Shown here piece after piece: positions 22,649-35,200 of a stretch of 64,000 nt of DNA. The DNA is taken from NCBI GenBank assembly GCA_903831085.1, contig CAIKWE010000049.1, positions 32,922 to 96,921 on the forward strand, read 5' to 3'. This DNA is from an uncultured Verrucomicrobiota bacterium. GTDB lineage: Bacteria > Verrucomicrobiota > Kiritimatiellia > Kiritimatiellales > Tichowtungiaceae. The notes under the pieces were generated by a model that ran no database searches, was not told the origin of the DNA, and was given only the letters and a program-made list of their open reading frames with translations. Within the stretch, counting starts at the first letter, position 1. The number at the start of each line of letters is the position of its first letter. A program made the translations under genes and the position numbers.

Positions 22649-23281
22649 TTATTTCGCCGCCTGCTGCATGAAGAAGTTGGTGCGTTTTTCGTAGCCGATG
22701 GTGGTGCTTTCGTTGTGACCGGCGTGGACGGTGACGTCGTCGGGCAGGGCGGCCAGTTTTTTCAGCGACTGCGCGAGGATTCGTCCGTCGCCGCCGGGCA
22801 GATCGGTTCGTCCACAGGTCCCTTTGAATAGAGTGTCGCCGGTGAAGACAACTTTCTCTTTCTCAAAATAATAACAGACACCACCGTGTGTATGGCCGGG
22901 GGTTTCCAAACATTGGAACCGCAGATCAGAAATTTTCCAATCTTTGGAAACTTCCGGATGAATGAACTCGGTGGCGGGTTTTCCGGGGACGGGATAGTAG
23001 GGCTGAATCTGGTTTTGCTGTCCGAAGGCCCATTTATAGTCTTCGGCGTGGATATAAACCGGGGCGGGGTGCTTTCTGTGCAGTTCGTCGAGGGCGCAGA
23101 GGTGGTCGGCGTGGCCGTGTGTTAAGAGGTAGGCGGCGACGGCGAGTCCGTTTTTCCGGAGCACGGCTTCGATGTCGGCAGCGTCGTGGCCGGGATCGAT
23201 GACGAGCGCCTGTTTTGCATCGCCCCAGACGATGGCGCAGTTTACTTCAAAGGGACCGACGGAGAGAATTTCAACGTTCAT
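22649..23281 (-). CDS. MBL-fold metallohydrolase (glyoxalase II-like)
   Basis: LLTHGHADHLCALDEL, ETPGHTHGGVCYYF, FTGDTLFKGTCGRTDLPGGD. Confidence 0.9.
   Translation of the reverse strand: MNVEILSVGPFEVNCAIVWGDAKQALVIDPGHDAADIEAVLRKNGLAVAAYLLTHGHADHLCALDELHRKHPAPVYIHAEDYKWAFGQQNQIQPYYPVPGKPATEFIHPEVSKDWKISDLRFQCLETPGHTHGGVCYYFEKEKVVFTGDTLFKGTCGRTDLPGGDGRILAQSLKKLAALPDDVTVHAGHNESTTIGYEKRTNFFMQQAAK
22904..22918. repeat. Iterated palindrome TTCCAA-ACA-TTGGAA
   Basis: Perfect copy, inside MBL hydrolase (FQCLE). Confidence 0.9.
22935..22949. repeat. Iterated palindrome TTCCAA-TCT-TTGGAA
   Basis: Perfect copy, inside MBL hydrolase (SKDWK). Confidence 0.9.
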
Positions 23282-23451
23282 GCGGGGGAGAATAGGCAAG
23301 GCGGGTTCGGCATAAAAGCGGGAACGGTAAAAATGTCGCCGTCCGCCGGTAGTTTTATGGGTTCAGTGGTTGACTTGGATGAGCCATTTCCGCACCTTAA
23401 CCAGAATTTTAACCGGATTCGATGACCGACAACTTAATGGAGGACTGTAAA

Positions 23452-25260
23452 ATGAGTGCACCGACGAAGAATAAGAAGCTGCTCGCATGGGTGGCGGAAG
23501 TGCAAAAGATGTGTACGCCCGACCGCGTGGTCTGGTGCGACGGCTCAAAAGTCGAGTATGACCGTCTGATGGCCGAAATGGTTGCCAGCGGAATGGCGAT
23601 TAAGCTGAACGAGAAGAAACGTCCGAACAGTTTTGCTTTCAACTCCGACCCGTCCGACGTGGCGCGTGTTGAAAACCGCACCTACATCGCTTCGCTGAAA
23701 GAAGAAGATGCCGGTCCGACCAATAACTGGATTGATCCGGTTGAACTCAAGAAGACGATGACGGCTCTCTATAAAGGCTGCATGAAGGGCCGCACGATGT
23801 ACGTCATCCCATTCTCGATGGGGCCGATCGGTTCCGACATCGCCAAGATCGGCGTCGAAATTACCGACTCGCCGTACGTGGTCGTCAATATGCAGATCAT
23901 GACTCGTATGAGTCCCAAGGTGCTCGAAGTGCTCGGTGACGAAGGCGAGTTCATTCCCTGCCTGCACTCCATCGGCGCTCCGCTTGAGCCCGGCCAGAAA
24001 GACAGCCGCTGGCCGTGTGCTCCGATTGAACAGAAATACATCGCCCACTTCCCGGAAGAAAACCTGATCTGGTCCTACGGTTCCGGTTACGGCGGAAACG
24101 CGTTGCTCGGCAAAAAATGTCTGGCACTGCGCATCGCTTCCAATATGGCCCGCAAGGAAGGCTGGATGGCTGAGCACATGCTCATCCTGCGCTTCACCAA
24201 TCCTCAGGGTAAAAAGTTCCACATTGCGGCGGCGTTCCCGTCGGCTTGCGGCAAGACCAATCTGGCGATGCTTCAGTCCACTGTTCCGGGCTGGAAGGTT
24301 GAAACCATCGGCGACGATATCGCGTGGATGAAGCCCGGTAAGGATGGACGTCTCTACGCGATTAATCCGGAAGCTGGATTCTTCGGCGTGGCACCAGGCA
24401 CATCCAAAGCGTCGAACCCGATGGCGCTGGAAAGCTGCCGCAAGGATGCGATCTTCACCAACGTGGTCGTTACCGACGATCTCGACATCTGGTGGGAAGA
24501 CATGGGTGTGGAATGCACAGGCGGCACGGACTGGAAGGGTAAGCCCTTCAAGCCGGGTCAGAAAGATGCGGAAGGCAAGAAGATCCTTGGCGCTCACCCG
24601 AACAGCCGTTTCACCGCGCGTGCCGAGCTCTGCCCGGTGATCTGCGCCGACTGGGAAAATCCGGCCGGCGTGCCGATTGATATCTTTGTGTTCGGCGGAC
24701 GCCGCACAACCACGATGCCGCTGGTTCACGAAGCCCTGGACTTCAATCACGGTGTCTACATGGGCGCCACCGCCGCTTCCGAAGCGACCGCGGCTGCGCT
24801 TGATGTGAAGTCGGCGATCCGGTTCGACCCGTTCGCGATGACCCCGTTTATCGGTTACCATGCCGGTGACTACATGAACCACTGGTTCGAAATGGGCGAC
24901 CTGCTGGGCGACAAGGCTCCGCGCTGTTTTTACGTCAACTGGTTCCGCAAGGACAAGAACGGTAAATGGCTCTGGCCCGGCTTCGGCGAAAACAGCCGCG
25001 TCCTTAAATGGATGTGCGAGCGCGTCGAAAGCAAAGTCGGCGCCAAGGAAACGGCGATCGGTCTGATGCCGAAAGAGGGCGATCTGACGCTCGACGGCCT
25101 GAACATTCCGGCTGAAGACTGGGCCGAGCTGATGAAGGTGGACAAGGAGCTGTTTAAGGCGACGCTGGACGATGCTAGGGAATATCTGGCGAAGCTCGGC
25201 TCCAAACTGCCGGCCCGTATGATGGTGCAGTTCGAAGCGCTCAAAAAGCGCCTTGGCTGA
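23452..25260 (+). CDS. pckG: Phosphoenolpyruvate carboxykinase (GTP)
   Basis: [36 protein letters not shown]. Confidence 0.96.
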   Translation: MSAPTKNKKLLAWVAEVQKMCTPDRVVWCDGSKVEYDRLMAEMVASGMAIKLNEKKRPNSFAFNSDPSDVARVENRTYIASLKEEDAGPTNNWIDPVELKKTMTALYKGCMKGRTMYVIPFSMGPIGSDIAKIGVEITDSPYVVVNMQIMTRMSPKVLEVLGDEGEFIPCLHSIGAPLEPGQKDSRWPCAPIEQKYIAHFPEENLIWSYGSGYGGNALLGKKCLALRIASNMARKEGWMAEHMLILRFTNPQGKKFHIAAAFPSACGKTNLAMLQSTVPGWKVETIGDDIAWMKPGKDGRLYAINPEAGFFGVAPGTSKASNPMALESCRKDAIFTNVVVTDDLDIWWEDMGVECTGGTDWKGKPFKPGQKDAEGKKILGAHPNSRFTARAELCPVICADWENPAGVPIDIFVFGGRRTTTMPLVHEALDFNHGVYMGATAASEATAAALDVKSAIRFDPFAMTPFIGYHAGDYMNHWFEMGDLLGDKAPRCFYVNWFRKDKNGKWLWPGFGENSRVLKWMCERVESKVGAKETAIGLMPKEGDLTLDGLNIPAEDWAELMKVDKELFKATLDDAREYLAKLGSKLPARMMVQFEALKKRLG

Positions 25261-25280
25261 ACCCTGACGGCTGAAAAGCG

Positions 25281-25312
25281 AAAAGGCGCTCCGCAATGCG
25301 GGGTGCCTTTTT
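25281..25312 (+). terminator. Rho-independent terminator after pckG
   Basis: AAAAGGCGCTCCGCAATGCGGGGTGCCTTTTT. Confidence 0.75.
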
Positions 25313-25399
25313 CGCATACAGGTCTGGATTAGAAAAATCCCTTCCCTTTTCTGCGGATTTATGGATAATCCGCCGCTTAATTTTCCCAGGGAGAAAACC

Positions 25400-25969
25400 A
25401 TGTACGACGTATCCGAACTGAAAAAAGGGCTGAAAATCGAAATCGACGGCGCTCCGTGCATCGTCACCGACTTCCAGTTCTCCAAACCCGGCAAAGGTCA
25501 GGCCATCTACCGTTGCAAAATCAAGAACCTCGCCACCGGCAGCACCTTTGAAAAGAGCTACCGCTCCGGCGACAAAGTGGAGAAGGCCAATCTGGAATCC
25601 CGCACCTTCACTTTCTCCTACCACAACGGCGACGACTTCGTATTCTCCGACAACGACACCTTTGAAGAAATCCATCTGAAGGGTGAACAACTCGGCCAGA
25701 ATCAATACTTTATCGTCGAAGAAATGGAAGTGGATATTCTCTTCCATAAAGACAAGGCATTGGATATCAGCCTGCCCACCTTCATTGAAAAAGTCATCAC
25801 CTCGACCGAGCCGGGTGCACGCGGCAACACCGCCAGCGGCAACGTCCAGAAACCGGCCCGCATCGACAACGGCTACGAATTCCAGGTTCCGATCTTCATT
25901 AACGAAGGCGATGTCGTCCGTATCGACACCCGCACCGGCGAATACTCAGATCGCGTTTCTAAAGCCTGA
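25400..25969 (+). CDS. efp: Elongation factor P
   Basis: MYDVSELKKGLKIEIDGAPCIVTDFQFSKPGKGQAIYRCKIKNLATGS. Confidence 0.94.
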   Translation: MYDVSELKKGLKIEIDGAPCIVTDFQFSKPGKGQAIYRCKIKNLATGSTFEKSYRSGDKVEKANLESRTFTFSYHNGDDFVFSDNDTFEEIHLKGEQLGQNQYFIVEEMEVDILFHKDKALDISLPTFIEKVITSTEPGARGNTASGNVQKPARIDNGYEFQVPIFINEGDVVRIDTRTGEYSDRVSKA

Positions 25970-26811
25970 TGACCTCGATCGAAAAATTAAAAGTTCGCGA
26001 CGCCCTGATGCAAAGCATCCGGGCGTTTTTTCATTCCGAGGGGTTTATTGAAGTCGAAACCCCGATCCGGATGAAAACGCCGTGCATGGAACTGCACATC
26101 GACGCCGAACCTTCCGGCGACCGCTGGCTGCGCACCTCGCCTGAGCTTTATCACAAAAAACTGCTCGCGCAGGGCGCACAGAAGATATTTGAAATCGGCA
26201 AGTGCTTCCGGCGGGGCGAGCGCGGCGACCGCCACCATCCCGAATACACCATGCTCGAATGGTACCGTTCCGGCGGCGACTATAACGCCATGCTGGATGA
26301 TACGGCCCGGCTTCTGCGAGCGGTTGGCATTTCCGGCGACTTGAAAATTTTCACCGTCGCCGAAGTCTATGGAAAATTCGCGGGCTGGAATCCGGTTGAA
26401 CACTTTGATGCCGATCGTTTTGACTTCGACATGGTCGAAAAAATAGAACCAAACCTGCCGAAAGACGCGCCGGTCATCTTGATGGATTATCCAGCTGAAT
26501 GCTGCGCGCTGGCGCGGCTCAAGCCGGACAACCCGAAAGTTGCCGAGCGCTGGGAGCTTTATCTGGGCGGTATTGAAATTGCCAATGCCTACAGCGAATT
26601 GACTGATCCGGTTGAACAGCGCACCCGTTTTGATAAATGGGGCGCGCAGAGAAAAGCACTTGGCAAAACCGTTTATCCGGTGGATGAGAAATTTATCCAA
26701 TGTTTGGAAAAGATTCCACCCTCCGGCGGTTGCGCGCTGGGAATCGACCGTCTCTTAATGGCTCTCACCGTCGCTAGAACCCTCGATGGCGTCCTTCTCT
26801 TCCGCGACTGA
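25969..26811 (+). CDS. epmA: EF-P beta-lysylation ligase (EpmA/GenX/PoxA family)
   Basis: Class II aaRS-like core lacking an anticodon-binding domain: FFHSEGFIEVETPIR, RTSPELYHKKLL, FEIGKCFRRGERGDRHHPEYTMLEWYR; directly follows efp. Confidence 0.9.
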   Translation: MTSIEKLKVRDALMQSIRAFFHSEGFIEVETPIRMKTPCMELHIDAEPSGDRWLRTSPELYHKKLLAQGAQKIFEIGKCFRRGERGDRHHPEYTMLEWYRSGGDYNAMLDDTARLLRAVGISGDLKIFTVAEVYGKFAGWNPVEHFDADRFDFDMVEKIEPNLPKDAPVILMDYPAECCALARLKPDNPKVAERWELYLGGIEIANAYSELTDPVEQRTRFDKWGAQRKALGKTVYPVDEKFIQCLEKIPPSGGCALGIDRLLMALTVARTLDGVLLFRD

Positions 26812-26854
26812 CCGATTTGTCCAGACGTCGGAAGAATTTACTTTTCTCATGCTG

Positions 26855-27226
26855 TTAATTCGGAGCAGGAGCAGGGGCGTCGGCATATCTCGCGGCATCG
26901 CCGACGGTCGCTCCGTAGTCAGGCGTTATGCCTCCTATTGCAAGATTGGACGCACTCTCTATTTTCAACAGGGCGTTGATTTGTGCTTTAACGGTATCAT
27001 CGATCACGGTGGAGTTTTTATAACCCTCACCACCAGCTATTCCGGCGGGCAATGTCAGCCGAGCTTTGGTTTTGTTGATATCCGCAATGTTGCGGGCCAT
27101 GGCGGTTTGTTTTGCGCTCGAGTATGCGCCCACAATGTACGGGATACAGATGACAGCCAGCAAACCTATGATCGCTGTTACGATTATGATTTCAATGATA
27201 GTGAACCCCTTTGTGCCCAATTTCAT
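26855..27226 (-). CDS. Type IV pilin/pseudopilin-like protein
   Basis: Prepilin signal MKLGTKGFTIIEIIIVTAIIGLLAVICIPYIV. Confidence 0.88.
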   Translation of the reverse strand: MKLGTKGFTIIEIIIVTAIIGLLAVICIPYIVGAYSSAKQTAMARNIADINKTKARLTLPAGIAGGEGYKNSTVIDDTVKAQINALLKIESASNLAIGGITPDYGATVGDAARYADAPAPAPN

Positions 27227-27319
27227 TTGTAGTACTCAATGTCCGCCATCCACGCCGCTAGTGTAACCTGTAACTTATTTATTACAACAAACTTATGTGG
27301 AACTATTTGCCAGAACATC

Positions 27320-28996
<1,677 letters not shown>

Positions 28997-29047
28997 AGAA
29001 TTTTCCTTTTAACGGGTTCAAATAAGGGGCGACTGTTTTTTAACTCA

Positions 29048-29917
29048 TTACAACGCCGCGACGCGGATGCGCGCGGTGACGGCATGGGTTTTGCCCGGGT
29101 CCAGGTTGAGGGTGTTCGGTCCGCAGTTGGCGGTTTCGACGCAGACCATTTCCGGATACTCGTCGTCACCGTAGTCGGGCATGGCCGCGGCTTTTTCAAT
29201 CCACGGGTTCCAGACCACCGTGGACTGGCCGCCCTGCTTTTCAATTACGATGCGACGTTTCATGCCGGGATCAACGACGGCGCAGATCCGGGGCGTATGA
29301 ATGTAGCGGCGCTCGACTTGCCTATCGAACGTAATGGCTCCGGTCTGCGTCGCAACCGGCTGGCCAGGCTGCATCATATCAATGTACTGATCGCCTTCGA
29401 GACCGGTCACGGAAACATTGCGGATGTCGCTGATAGCGAAATAGGTATGGAAGGCCTCGCTGAGCGGCATGGGCGCGGCACCGGTATTGATGGTCGTCAG
29501 TGTAACCGTCAGGGAATCGGCCAGAACAACCGTTAGTTCCACGGCGGCCGGAATCTTTTCGAGATCCGGATAACGCAGGGTAAGGGTGGTTTCTTTCGCT
29601 GTGGCGCTGGAAGCGACCGGCTCCCATTCCGCTAAGCGAACGAATCCATGTACGGGCTGGGTCGTGTCGGAGGGATGCGGGCCGAACCAGGGCCAGCAGA
29701 CCGGGATGCCGCCGCGGATCGGCTTATTCGCTTCGAAATAGCTCTTCTGGCTGTGCCAGAGCACAGGAGACTGCCCGGCGGGCTTATAGTGGAGCACATG
29801 GGCGCCATGCAGATAGACGTGGGCTTCAGCGCCGTTGCAAAGCAGTTCGAAATAGCGCAGTCCGCCTTTTCCGGTTTTCACAGTTACGCGTTCGGGAATT
29901 AAAATTTTCTGATCCAT
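29048..29917 (-). CDS. D-hexose-6-phosphate mutarotase (aldose 1-epimerase family)
   Basis: GAHVLHYKPAGQSPVLWHSQ...RGGIPVCWPWFGPH...HGFVRLAEW; FHTYFAISDI. Confidence 0.88.
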   Translation of the reverse strand: MDQKILIPERVTVKTGKGGLRYFELLCNGAEAHVYLHGAHVLHYKPAGQSPVLWHSQKSYFEANKPIRGGIPVCWPWFGPHPSDTTQPVHGFVRLAEWEPVASSATAKETTLTLRYPDLEKIPAAVELTVVLADSLTVTLTTINTGAAPMPLSEAFHTYFAISDIRNVSVTGLEGDQYIDMMQPGQPVATQTGAITFDRQVERRYIHTPRICAVVDPGMKRRIVIEKQGGQSTVVWNPWIEKAAAMPDYGDDEYPEMVCVETANCGPNTLNLDPGKTHAVTARIRVAAL

Positions 29918-30087
29918 GGGGTTCCTCTCGGTCGCAGGTCTTTTTTACGATGAACACTAAGGGCCGAGTTTTTATAGGAACATCCATTTAAACGCCATAC
30001 TAAAACGAAAAAACGATCAATGTCCTGCAGGATGTGGAGGGTATGATGTCTGGAAATTCGGTTTCTGTCAGAGTATTCTGCAGGCCG

Positions 30088-32124
30088 ATGAGTTCAGGAT
30101 TCCAGCTTGTTTCCAATTATCGGCCGACCGGCGACCAGCCGGTGGCGATTGACGCTCTCTGCCGCGGGCTGGAGCGCGGCCAGCGTTTCCAAACCCTGGA
30201 AGGGGTGACCGGCTCCGGCAAGACCTTTACCATCGCCAATGTGATTGCACGGCAGGGGCGGCCCGCGCTGGTGATTTCACATAACAAGACGCTGGCCGCC
30301 CAGCTTTACGCCGAGCTGAAGAGCTTTTTCCCCAACAACGCCGTCGAGTTTTTCATCAGCTATTACGATTACTACCAGCCGGAAGCCTACATTCCGCAGA
30401 CCGACACCTTTATCGAGAAAGATGCTTCGATCAACGAAGAGATCGAACGCCTTCGTCTGGCGGCGACCGACAGTCTGCTCAGCCGCGACGATGTGATCAT
30501 CGTCGCCTCGGTTTCCTGCATCTATGGTCTCGGCTCGCCGGAGGATTACCGCGACATGGTGTTTTCGGCTCACGTCGGCGACATATGCGGGCGCGACGAG
30601 GTGCTCAAAAAACTGGTCGCTATCCAGTATGAGCGCAACGACTACGAACCGTCGCCCGGCACTTTCCGTGTGCGCGGCGATACGATTGACATTTTCCCTT
30701 CCTACGCCGTGTACGGCATCCGCATCGCCTTTTTCGGCAACGAGATCGAAAGCATCCGCCGGATTGATGCGCTGACCGCCGCCACAGAAGAAGAGCTTGA
30801 ACGGATCACCATTTCGCCCGCCAAGCATTTTGTGATGGCGGCGGAAAAGCTGGAGCCGGCGATTGTGCGCATCAAGGCCGAGCTCGAAGAGCGGGTGAAG
30901 TGGTTTGAGGATCATGACAAGCTGATCGAGGCGCAGCGCATTCGCATGCGGACGATGTACGATATTGAAATGCTGAAGGAGATCGGCTACTGCGGCGGCG
31001 TTGAAAACTATTCCCGCCACCTTGGCGGACGCGCCGCCGGCGACCGGCCCGCCTGCTTGATCGACTATTTTCCTAAGGATTTTCTGACGATCATCGATGA
31101 GTCGCACGTAACGCTACCGCAAGTACGTGGCATGTCGAACGGTGACCGCGCCCGCAAGACGACGTTGGTGGAACATGGCTTCCGCCTGCCGTCGGCACTC
31201 GATAATCGTCCGCTGGAATTCAACGAGTTTCTCAATATCACCGGCCCGATGATTTTCACCACCGCGACGCCGGGGCCGTTTGAGCGTGAGCACGGCGGCA
31301 AAACTGTCGAACAGGTGATCCGTCCGACGGGCATCATCGATCCGCCGATCGAGGTGCGTCCGCTCAAAGGGCAGATTGACGATGTGATGGAGGAAATCCG
31401 CGCCCGCGCCGAACGCGGCGAACGGACGCTGGTGACGACGCTGACCAAACGCACTTCCGAGGATTTGACCGATTATCTGAAAAAGGTCGGCCTGCGTGTG
31501 CAGTATCTTCATTCCGAGATCGGCGCCATCGAGCGGGTTGAAATTCTGCGCGGACTGCGCAAGGCGGAGTTTGACTGTCTGATCGGCATCAACCTTCTAC
31601 GCGAAGGACTCGACCTGCCGGAGGTTTCTCTGGTGGCGATTTTGGATGCCGACAAGGAAGGTTTCCTCCGTTCGGAAACGGCGCTCATCCAGACGGCGGG
31701 CCGCGCCGCCCGCCATATTGACGGCAAAGTGATCATGTACGCCGATCACATCACCGGCTCAATGCGCCGGATGATCGACATCACCGACCATCGCCGAAAG
31801 AAACAGGTGGCCTATAATCTGGAACACGGTATTACTCCGCAGGCGATTCAAAACCGGATTCAGGACAGTCTCGGCCATCTCAAACAGGATGCGGAAGAAC
31901 TGGAAGAAAGCATCGTGAGCGAAACCGGCGAAGACTATGACATCAACCGCACCATCCGTGAAATGGAGCAGGAAATGCTCGAAGCGGCAGGGAAACTGGA
32001 ATTTGAGCGCGCCGCGCTTCTCCGCGATCAGCTCTACGAACTGAAGTCATCTATCGAGCCGCAAAAACCGGTTCAAACCGGGAAAGTGCTCTATGCTGGG
32101 CGTAAGCTGAGAAGGGGCCGCTAG
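30088..32124 (+). CDS. uvrB: Excinuclease ABC subunit UvrB
   Basis: [18 protein letters not shown]...[15 protein letters not shown]...[28 protein letters not shown]. Confidence 0.97.
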   Translation: MSSGFQLVSNYRPTGDQPVAIDALCRGLERGQRFQTLEGVTGSGKTFTIANVIARQGRPALVISHNKTLAAQLYAELKSFFPNNAVEFFISYYDYYQPEAYIPQTDTFIEKDASINEEIERLRLAATDSLLSRDDVIIVASVSCIYGLGSPEDYRDMVFSAHVGDICGRDEVLKKLVAIQYERNDYEPSPGTFRVRGDTIDIFPSYAVYGIRIAFFGNEIESIRRIDALTAATEEELERITISPAKHFVMAAEKLEPAIVRIKAELEERVKWFEDHDKLIEAQRIRMRTMYDIEMLKEIGYCGGVENYSRHLGGRAAGDRPACLIDYFPKDFLTIIDESHVTLPQVRGMSNGDRARKTTLVEHGFRLPSALDNRPLEFNEFLNITGPMIFTTATPGPFEREHGGKTVEQVIRPTGIIDPPIEVRPLKGQIDDVMEEIRARAERGERTLVTTLTKRTSEDLTDYLKKVGLRVQYLHSEIGAIERVEILRGLRKAEFDCLIGINLLREGLDLPEVSLVAILDADKEGFLRSETALIQTAGRAARHIDGKVIMYADHITGSMRRMIDITDHRRKKQVAYNLEHGITPQAIQNRIQDSLGHLKQDAEELEESIVSETGEDYDINRTIREMEQEMLEAAGKLEFERAALLRDQLYELKSSIEPQKPVQTGKVLYAGRKLRRGR

Positions 32125-32222
32125 TTCGTAACATAGCCTTCGCAATTTTGACTCGACCGGCAAAGAGAAAATTGGTGTCCTCTGTCCGCCCTGCGAAGGT
32201 ATTGCCGGGTGGAGGATTCAGG

Positions 32223-35200
32223 ATGAAGAAGGTATTAGCCGGACTATTGCTGTTTTTCTTGCTTCCCGTCGTGGTGCAGGCCGAAGATTACACTTATACA
32301 ACAAACCTCGACAACACGATCACCATCACGAGATACACCGGTTCCGGTGGTGCGGTGACTATCACCAACACAATTGAAGGTTTGCCGGTCACCAGCATCG
32401 GGAACTCTGCGTTCTATAACCGTAGCCTGACCAGCGTCACGATCCCGGACAGTGTCACCAGCATCGGGACATGGGCGTTCGCTCACTGCTACGGCCTGAC
32501 CAGCGTCATAATCCCCGACAGCGTCACCAGCATCGGGGGCGATGCGTTCGCTCACTGCATCAGCCTGAATACAATAACAGTAGATGACCTCAATTCTGTT
32601 TACAGCAGTACAAATGGAGTCTTGTTCGATAAAAATCAGACCACGCTCATCCGATATCCGGAAGGAAAAGCCGGAAGCTACACAATCCCCAGTAGCGTCA
32701 CCAACATCGGAGGCACGGCGTTCTCCAACTGCACCAGCCTGACTAGCATTATAATTCCCGATAACGTCACCAGCATCGGGGGCACTGCGTTCTATGGTTG
32801 CACCAGCCTGACCAGCATCACGATACCCAACAGCGTCACCAGCATCGGGTACGGAGCGTTCGCTAACTGCGTCAGCTTGACCAACGCTATAATCGGCAAC
32901 GGTGTTGCCGCTATCGGGTGGACGACGTTCATGTCTTGCGCTAACCTGACCAGCATCACGATTCCTGCCAGCATCACCAGCATCCAGGACTATGCGTTCT
33001 ATGACTGCACCGGCCTGACCGGTGTCTATTTTGAGGGCAACGCCCCCGACGTTGGTAGTTCTGTGTTCTACAACGCCACCAATGCGACGGTCTATCGCTT
33101 ATCTGGAGCCACCGGCTGGCCGACAGTTCCAAATTTGTGGGAAGGTTGTCCAACCGCGCTGTGGTATCCCGGTTCTCTGCTTACCATTAACGGGGGCACG
33201 GGCAGCGGTTCGTATACCAACGGACAGCAGGTGACGATTACGGCAAGTAATATCAACGGAAGGGCCTTTGACCGGTGGGCCGGGGATACGAATGTTCTGT
33301 CCAGCAACACGGTGAGCACCACGGTGACCATGCCGACCAATGCAGTCAACCTGACCGCAACGTACACAAACCTTCCCGGTTGGTACACCTTGACGGTCAT
33401 CAATGGTACTGGCGGCGGCGCATATACCAACGGATCGCAGGTGGCGATTGCGGCAAATGCTCCGGCATTCGGAAAGGTCTTTGACCAGTGGATCGGCGAT
33501 ACGCAGTGCGTGAATAACATCACCTACACGAACGCTGTGGTCACTATGCCGACTAACGCGATCAGCCTGACCGCGACGTATGTGGATGTCTATTACGCCC
33601 TGACGGTCAACGGCGGTAGCGGCGGCGGCTCATATACCAACGGACGGCAGGTGGAAATCTCGGCAAATGCTCCGGCATCCGGGAATGGCTTTGACCGGTG
33701 GACTGGCGACATCGCGTATGTGGACAACGTCACCTACGCAAACGCTCTGGTCACCATGCCGGATCAGGAAATCGCCCTGACGGCGACGTACAGAGACATT
33801 TTCATCTACACAACAAACCTCCTCGACAACACGATCACCATTACAGGCTACATCGGCTCCGGTGGTGAAGTGACCATACCCGATACGATTAATGGTCTGC
33901 CGGTCACCAGTATCGGAACCAATACTTTTTATCGCACTAACCTGACCAGCGTCACGATCGGGAACGGCGTCACTAACATTGGAGCTTATGCGTTTTTTTG
34001 GTGCACCAACCTAACCAACGTCACGATCGGGAACGGCGTCACCAACATTGGGAGCTATGCGTTCATTGGCTGCACCAGCCTGACCAGCGTGACGATTCCC
34101 GACAGTGTCACCAGGATCGGGTACGGGGCGTTCCAAAACTGCACCAGCCTGACCAACGCTACGATCGGCAGCGGCGTCACCAGCATCGGGGCGGGAGCGT
34201 TCTATAGTTGCGGCAGCCTGACCAATGCTATAATTGGAACCAATGTCACTACCATCGGGGACTCTGCGTTCGCTTACTGCACCAGCCTGACCAGCATTAT
34301 AATCCCCGATAACGTCACCAACATTGGGCAATATGCGTTTCGTTCCTGCACCAGCCTGACTAGCGTCACGATTCCCGACAGCGTCACCAGCATTGGAGCC
34401 AACGTATTCTATGGCTGCATCAACCTAACCATCTATTGCTTGGGGTCGCTGCTGAACTTAGATTTCGAAACCAATACGCTTGGCGCGCAGCCGACGGGTA
34501 TGGGCGCGACCTTTATGCCATCAGCCAATACAGCCTATAACTATAGTAAGGTGATTGACAGCACAGCGAACAAAGCAGGAACAGGCCAGGGGATTCAATT
34601 TTATGACAACATTGCGTCGGCGGGAACCAGATTGGAATATGATCTTTCCCTCTCTCAGTCTGCGCTCCGGTTTGACTTTTCTTTTTCCCCGTTAAGTACG
34701 GACGGAGCTAGCGCCAGTTATGTAACGGTTGTCGTGGGACAGTATGGCATATCAACAGCTCTGAACACGAATTATTATGCCGGAATGCGTATGTATGCTA
34801 ATGGAACGGTGAAGATTCTTTCATCCGGATCTACTGCCGGGAGTGCCACGATAGCTGTCAACAATTCATCTGCGTACAGCGTGAGCGTATTCGTGAACGA
34901 TGATAATTCCGCGCCCGTCTATTACGTCGGTCAGGATGGCAGTATAAATACTCTGGCGGCGAACTCGGTTGATTATTGGATGAATAATGTGCTCATTCGC
35001 CAAGGCGCTCTTGCTGGCGGTCCTAACGATGTCACCACGAATGGCCTCGGACGGATCGGGTTTGTGTCGGCCAATGCGTCGGTCGGGATCAATTACGCGC
35101 TCGACAATATTAAGGTTTCGCAAATTCTGCCGCCCAATGTGCTGACGGTCAGCAACGGCACCGGTAGCGGAGCATGTACCTACCGGCAACTGGTGCCGAT

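Noticed and set aside
23545-25494. 649-aa minus-strand ORF antisense to pckG
   Set aside because: Shadow ORF of a high-GC conserved gene; low-complexity His/Arg/Phe composition, no family resemblance.
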